A stretch of DNA of 18,442 nt from NCBI GenBank assembly GCA_964394585.1, contig CAYMYI010000087.1, forward strand, positions 1 through 18,442. Reading direction: 5' to 3'. Shown piece by piece: positions 15,236-18,442 of this stretch. Source of the DNA: CAYUJH01 sp964394585. Lineage in GTDB: Bacteria; Bacteroidota; Bacteroidia; Cytophagales; Flammeovirgaceae. The first letter of the stretch is position 1; every line of letters begins with the position of its first letter. The notes under the pieces were generated by a model. It ran no database searches. It saw only the letters and a program-made list of their open reading frames with translations, and was not told where the DNA came from. Both the position numbers and the translations under genes were made by a program.

Positions 15236-15265
15236 TTGAACAAAATACCCCCCAAAGTACCTTTG
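15236..15265 (+). promoter_or_regulatory. Bacteroidota-type promoter for the ferredoxin gene
   Basis: TTG (15236-15238), a 19-base spacer and TACCTTTG (15258-15265) match the Bacteroidota primary sigma consensus, TTG at -33 and TAnnTTTG at -7, exactly. Transcription would start near 15272, giving a leader of about 45 bases. The remaining part of the 15117-15317 gap shows no gene and no clear terminator. Confidence 0.8.
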
Positions 15266-15317
15266 TATTATATATTATAGTAACTAATTTGATATCACAC
15301 TAAAACAGCATACGATT

Positions 15318-15665
15318 ATGGCTATTATGATCACCGATGAGTGCATCAACTGTGGTGCCTGCGAACCAGAATGCCCCAACACCGCTATCTACGAGGGGGG
15401 TGTAGAATGGACATGGGGAGGAGGAACTTCCCTCAAAGAAGTAACCATGGAAGACGGTACCAGCATCGATGCACAAGCGCCCCAAGAACCGCTTTCCGAC
15501 GAGTTTTACTACATCGTATCCGATAAATGTACCGAGTGTATGGGCTTCCACGAAGAGCCTCAATGTGCGGCAGTTTGCCCGGTAGACTGTTGCGTAGATG
15601 ACCCAGACTACCGCGAAACTGAAGAAGAGTTGCTCGGTAAAAAAGCATGGATGCACGAGGGATAA
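15318..15665 (+). CDS. 2[4Fe-4S] ferredoxin, Allochromatium-type
   Basis: This is a 115-residue cytoplasmic electron carrier. The first cluster motif is C9-x2-C12-x2-C15-x3-C19-P. The second is C71-x2-C74-x8-C83-x3-C87-P, with the longer gap between its second and third cysteines that marks Allochromatium (YfhL)-type ferredoxins. Two further cysteines (C91, C92) follow. About 50 residues separate the two motifs (20-70), longer than in clostridial ferredoxins. An acidic C-terminal extension ends the protein. It is monocistronic, with its own consensus promoter upstream and a terminator downstream, which suggests steady expression. Its redox partners are not encoded nearby. The ATG at 15318 fits; an internal Met at residue 4 is a minor alternative. 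Confidence 0.93.
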   Translation: MAIMITDECINCGACEPECPNTAIYEGGVEWTWGGGTSLKEVTMEDGTSIDAQAPQEPLSDEFYYIVSDKCTECMGFHEEPQCAAVCPVDCCVDDPDYRETEEELLGKKAWMHEG

Positions 15666-15693
15666 CTTACGTCCATTGTGGGAGAAAATCTTT

Positions 15694-15724
15694 GCCTAGC
15701 GTAGTTAATGCGCTAGGCTTTTTT
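15694..15724 (+). terminator. Intrinsic terminator after the ferredoxin gene
   Basis: GCCTAGCG (15694-15701) pairs perfectly with CGCTAGGC (15711-15718) around a nine-base loop and is followed by six T. It is a classical intrinsic terminator, 28 bases after the ferredoxin stop. Confidence 0.93.
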
Positions 15725-15759
15725 GTAACTTTTGCCTCGCTCACAACCTAACGAATCGT

Positions 15760-16680
15760 ATGAATATTTCGAAATGGATTGAAGATAGCTGGGGAATCCA
15801 CTCCGCTATACAAATCAATATACTACTCTCGGTATTAGCCCTCTTTGGACTTTGGTTTTTGCGCTATATAGCACTAAAAATCATGTTCCGGCGTGTAACC
15901 GACGCGAAAAGCCGTTACCAATGGCGCAATGGAATTCGCAATGTGTATTGGGGGTTGCTCATCGTAGTGATTAGCAGCATTTGGGTAGACCGGTTCGATT
16001 CTATCGCTACGTTCTTCGGGCTGGTAACCGCAGGCCTTACCATTGCCTTGCAAGTACCGATTGTCAATTTTGCCGGATGGCTTTTTATTATTACTCGGCA
16101 ACCTTTCGTAGTAGGCGATCGCATTCAGATTGGCGATATCGCCGGCGATGTAATTGATATCCGTTTTTTCCAATTTACCCTCAACGAAATCCGCAATTGG
16201 GTAGATGCCGACCAAAGCACCAGCCGCATTATTCACGTACCTAACGGTAAAGTTTTCGAGCAACCGCAGGCAAACTTTACCCAGGGGTTTCCTCATATTT
16301 GGAACGAAATAGGCGTATTGGTTACGTTTGAGAGCGATTGGCGCCTAGCAAAAAGCATCCTCGAAGACATTGTGAAACAACATGCCGAGCATATTTCTAA
16401 AGAAGCGGAAAAAGAGCTATTGCAAGCCTCTGAAAAGTATATGATTTTCTATTCCGTGCTCACCCCTATTGTTTATACTTCTGTTAAAGATAGTGGCGTA
16501 ATGCTTACGATGCGCTATCTGTGTAACCCCAAAAAACGAAGAAGCACCGAGCAACTCATTTGGGAAAGCATCCTCGATGCTTTCGCTATACACGATAACA
16601 TCGACTTCGCGTATCCTACCCAACGGATTTATTACAACCTGAAAGAAGGGAAAGATGGCGCGAGAAAAATGGAACCTTAA
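15760..16680 (+). CDS. MscS-family mechanosensitive ion channel
   Basis: This is a 306-residue inner-membrane channel of the small-conductance MscS family, which releases solutes when the membrane is stretched by osmotic downshock. Three hydrophobic segments are seen, at about residues 18-42, 60-76 and 82-112. The third contains the glycine/alanine-rich pore helix (GLVTAGLTIALQVPIVNFAG). The conserved start of the beta domain follows (PFVVGDRIQIGDIAGDV, 115-131), then the alpha/beta C-terminal domain with IIHVPNG. Length is near that of E. coli MscS (286). It begins 35 bases after the ferredoxin terminator's T-run, so it has its own promoter, which I cannot place with confidence. It converges with the oxidoreductase gene over a shared terminator region. 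Ion preference cannot be read. Confidence 0.93.
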   Translation: MNISKWIEDSWGIHSAIQINILLSVLALFGLWFLRYIALKIMFRRVTDAKSRYQWRNGIRNVYWGLLIVVISSIWVDRFDSIATFFGLVTAGLTIALQVPIVNFAGWLFIITRQPFVVGDRIQIGDIAGDVIDIRFFQFTLNEIRNWVDADQSTSRIIHVPNGKVFEQPQANFTQGFPHIWNEIGVLVTFESDWRLAKSILEDIVKQHAEHISKEAEKELLQASEKYMIFYSVLTPIVYTSVKDSGVMLTMRYLCNPKKRRSTEQLIWESILDAFAIHDNIDFAYPTQRIYYNLKEGKDGARKMEP

Positions 16681-16698
16681 ATTTTTTTTCTGTAAAGA

Positions 16699-16732
16699 TT
16701 AAAAAAAAGGCTGCTTCGAAAGAAACAGCCTT
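16699..16732 (-). terminator. Intrinsic terminator of the oxidoreductase gene
   Basis: Arms 16707-16713 and 16726-16732 (AAGGCTG/CAGCCTT) form a 7-base stem. On the minus strand it is followed by an unbroken run of T (complement of the A-run 16701-16708). On the plus strand the following sequence is T-poor, so it acts mainly for the minus-strand oxidoreductase, although it may also slow transcripts from mscS. Confidence 0.8.
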
Positions 16733-16758
16733 AGTTATTTCAAGGGTAAATCAGCCTA

Positions 16759-18183
16759 TTACCAACCGGTGCGGTATTCGCGTTTCACAAATGCATTTGC
16801 CGGCTCAAAGTTGGTGATTTTCATGTTGGGGCCATCCCAAAGAAGTTTTATATAACGCCCTGGGTAGTTCCAGCGATCGGGGTTTTTCTTATCTTTTTCG
16901 CGGTAATCGAAACTGCGAATTGCCAAGTTGCCCATCAAGATACTTTCGGTCAGCGGGCCTGCAATATCAAAATCGGAACTACATTCTTTCTGTTTGTACC
17001 CTGCCATTGCCGCATTTACCCACTGTAAATGATGCCCTTCAGGTACACGAGGAAGCGTCTCGGGCACGTTTACGTACTCATTTAATTTAGAAGGTAGCAA
17101 ACGAGGGTTTCTGCCATAGGTATCGCACATGATTACACCCTTCGTGCCACGAATGATGACACCGTTGCCTCCATCGCCCATAGGCTCGTTGGCTCCCAAC
17201 TCTTCGGGGCGTGTGGGTTGAATGCCCCCATCCATCCAATGTAATTTAACAGGGGGCTTACCGTCGCGCTCAGGAAACATGAGTACAATATGCGACGAGG
17301 GCGGACAACTATCGGGGAAATATCCTCGGTTAAACTCGCCGACATATACCGACCCAACGCTGCACTCTACCGAAAGGGGATAGCCTAAATCCAGGGTTTT
17401 AAAAGCCGGCTCGATGATATGGCATGCCATATCGCCTAGGGCACCGGTGCCGTAATCCCACCAACCCCGCCAATTAAAAGGCACTAAGTTTTCTACATAG
17501 TTTTTCTGAGGTGCAGTTCCTAACCACAAGTCCCAATCGAGGGTTTTGGGAACTTTGGCTTTTTCTGTAGGCCACGGAATACCCTGAGGCCATACGGGGC
17601 GATCGGTCCAACACCACACTTCTTCTACGTCGCCAATAATATCGGCTTGGTACCACTCTTGCATCTTACGAACACCATCGCCCGAAGCACCTTGGTTGCC
17701 CATTTGGGTTACCACTTTGTATTTATGGGCAGCCTCTGTAAGCTGGCGGGCTTCGTAAATATCGTGGGTGAGGGGTTTTTCTACGTACACGTGCTTGCCT
17801 CGTTGCATAGCATCTAAAGTTTGGATGGCATGCATATGGTCGGGTGTAGAAATAATTACGCCATCGAGCCCTGTTTCGGCATCGAGCATCTTGCGGTAAT
17901 CTTTGTAGTACTTGGCTTCTTTAAATGTATCGCGCGCACGCTGAGCCCGTTCGTCGTCTACATCGCAAAGTGCGGCAATTTTCACATTTTTACTTTCAGC
18001 ACAGCCCGTGAGGTTAGAATATCCTTTACCCCCTGCCCCGATTCCGCCAATGTAAAAAGTATCGGAAGGGGCTACAAAACCACGCCCTAATACGTGGCGA
18101 GGCACAATAGTAATTGCTGCTCCGGCAATCCCTACGTTTTTAATAAATTTTCTACGAGATTTCTTGTTGTCAAAAGCCTTCAT
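16759..18183 (-). CDS. Tat-exported Gfo/Idh/MocA family oxidoreductase
   Basis: This 474-residue NAD(P)-dependent oxidoreductase probably acts on a sugar or polyol-like substrate. The N-terminus has a twin-arginine signal (SRRKFIK, R10-R11) and a hydrophobic stretch (VGIAGAAITIVP), so it is exported folded, with its cofactor, to the periplasm. The Rossmann fold shows GIGAGG (47-52), the acidic residue D74 in CDVDD at the end of the second strand, and STPDHMHA. The family motif EKP (135-137) carries the catalytic K136. The C-terminal domain is rich in Trp and Gly, as in the many Bacteroidota paralogues of this group. It lies 77 bases after a broken transferase-like gene on the same strand, with a nested inverted repeat in the gap. 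The substrate is unknown, and no sugar-catabolic genes are adjacent. Confidence 0.9.
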   Translation of the reverse strand: MKAFDNKKSRRKFIKNVGIAGAAITIVPRHVLGRGFVAPSDTFYIGGIGAGGKGYSNLTGCAESKNVKIAALCDVDDERAQRARDTFKEAKYYKDYRKMLDAETGLDGVIISTPDHMHAIQTLDAMQRGKHVYVEKPLTHDIYEARQLTEAAHKYKVVTQMGNQGASGDGVRKMQEWYQADIIGDVEEVWCWTDRPVWPQGIPWPTEKAKVPKTLDWDLWLGTAPQKNYVENLVPFNWRGWWDYGTGALGDMACHIIEPAFKTLDLGYPLSVECSVGSVYVGEFNRGYFPDSCPPSSHIVLMFPERDGKPPVKLHWMDGGIQPTRPEELGANEPMGDGGNGVIIRGTKGVIMCDTYGRNPRLLPSKLNEYVNVPETLPRVPEGHHLQWVNAAMAGYKQKECSSDFDIAGPLTESILMGNLAIRSFDYREKDKKNPDRWNYPGRYIKLLWDGPNMKITNFEPANAFVKREYRTGW

Positions 18184-18200
18184 AGTTAGATAGGTGTAAG

Positions 18201-18240
18201 TTTCTTGTTTTCATTTCCATTGATGGAAGATAGCAAGAAA
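18201..18240. repeat. Nested inverted repeat upstream of the oxidoreductase
   Basis: An outer pair, TTTCTTG (18201-18207) and CAAGAAA (18234-18240), encloses an inner palindrome, TTCCAT-TG-ATGGAA (18215-18228). Both pairs are perfect. It lies 17 bases upstream of the oxidoreductase start. No T-run follows on either strand, so it is more likely an operator or leader structure than a terminator. Confidence 0.45.
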
Positions 18241-18260
18241 AACACGTACGAAAAAGCCAT

Positions 18261-18442
18261 TTACCCCTTCAAGCGCTCCAAGGGTTTCCAAATGTGCCAA
18301 TCGTAGGCTTCTAAGCCATTAAACCGCTTTTTATAATCGTAAAAAGATGGAATGTTATACGAATATCCGTGGTAATAAAATGTTTTTTCTTGGGCTAGGG
18401 CATACTAAATTTCTAACAGCATGGTATAGACCCCCAGCCGAT
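18261..18442 (-). pseudogene. 3' end of an arginyl-tRNA--protein transferase-like gene with an in-frame TAG
   Basis: Only the last part of the gene is inside the window. Reading from the right edge, the frame gives RLGVYTMLLEI, then TAG (18405-18407), then 47 more sense codons (YALAQEKTFYYHGYSYN and onward, including SFYDYKKRFNGLEAYDW) to a TAA at 18261-18263. This fits the C-terminal domain of arginyl-tRNA--protein transferases (ATE), which attach an amino acid to protein N-termini, with its EIE(Y/W)A, YYxGY and YKxRFxxLE blocks. The stop sits where the family usually has glutamate, so one base change (GAG to TAG) would explain it. TAG is the normal stop of at least two other genes here, so it is not reassigned. 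The options are a nonsense mutation, a sequencing error or readthrough. The 47-codon remainder has no start codon of its own. Confidence 0.65.

Noticed and set aside
18405..18407. Reassigned TAG codon in this organism
   Set aside because: The four-helix protein and the STAND-HEPN gene both end in TAG at sensible positions, so TAG works as a stop here.
1..18442. Mobile element, prophage, IS or CRISPR signatures
   Set aside because: No transposase, integrase, tRNA-flanked attachment site, long direct repeats or spacer-repeat array was seen. The accessory-looking genes sit between ordinary chromosomal ones.

Overview
The window looks like a chromosomal segment from a member of the Bacteroidota. 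Four things point there. MurF and alanine racemase are fused in one gene, which is typical of that phylum. The ferredoxin gene has a textbook Bacteroidota promoter (TTG, 19 bases, TACCTTTG). Ribosome binding regions are A-rich without clear Shine-Dalgarno sequences. There is also a Tat-exported Gfo/Idh/MocA oxidoreductase of a kind common in these bacteria. The genus cannot be told from the sequence. Base composition looks even, and I see no transposase, integrase, tRNA, rRNA or CRISPR array.

Left part (1-4040): a truncated response-regulator/histidine-kinase hybrid on the minus strand, then divergently a serine hydrolase lipoprotein (beta-lactamase fold) and a POT-family peptide transporter closed by a strong intrinsic terminator.

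Peptidoglycan operon (4055-9433, plus): a two-helix membrane protein of unknown function, a bifunctional class A penicillin-binding protein (PBP1A type), and a MurF-Alr fusion that starts 2 bases after the PBP stop. The fusion makes D-alanine and adds D-Ala-D-Ala to the UDP-MurNAc-tripeptide. The PBP polymerises and crosslinks the finished precursor.

Central accessory-looking part (9535-15116): on the minus strand a small four-helix membrane protein, a V4R-like small-molecule-binding protein, and an 880-residue STAND NTPase with a repeat region and a C-terminal HEPN domain carrying an RNAGFH (R-x4-H) RNase motif. Divergent from the STAND gene is a 498-residue protein with a large soluble domain, a coiled coil and two C-terminal membrane helices, of CorA-like topology but without the GMN motif. 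The STAND-HEPN gene and its divergent neighbour are the best candidate for an undescribed conflict or immunity system. That is inference from domain architecture and gene arrangement.

Right part (15236-18442): a 2[4Fe-4S] ferredoxin with a clear promoter and terminator, a MscS-family channel, and convergently the Tat-exported oxidoreductase. At the right edge is the 3' end of an arginyl-tRNA--protein transferase-like gene. It is interrupted by an in-frame TAG where a conserved glutamate is expected. Terminator hairpins separate most of these units. No stretch longer than 300 bases lacks a gene.
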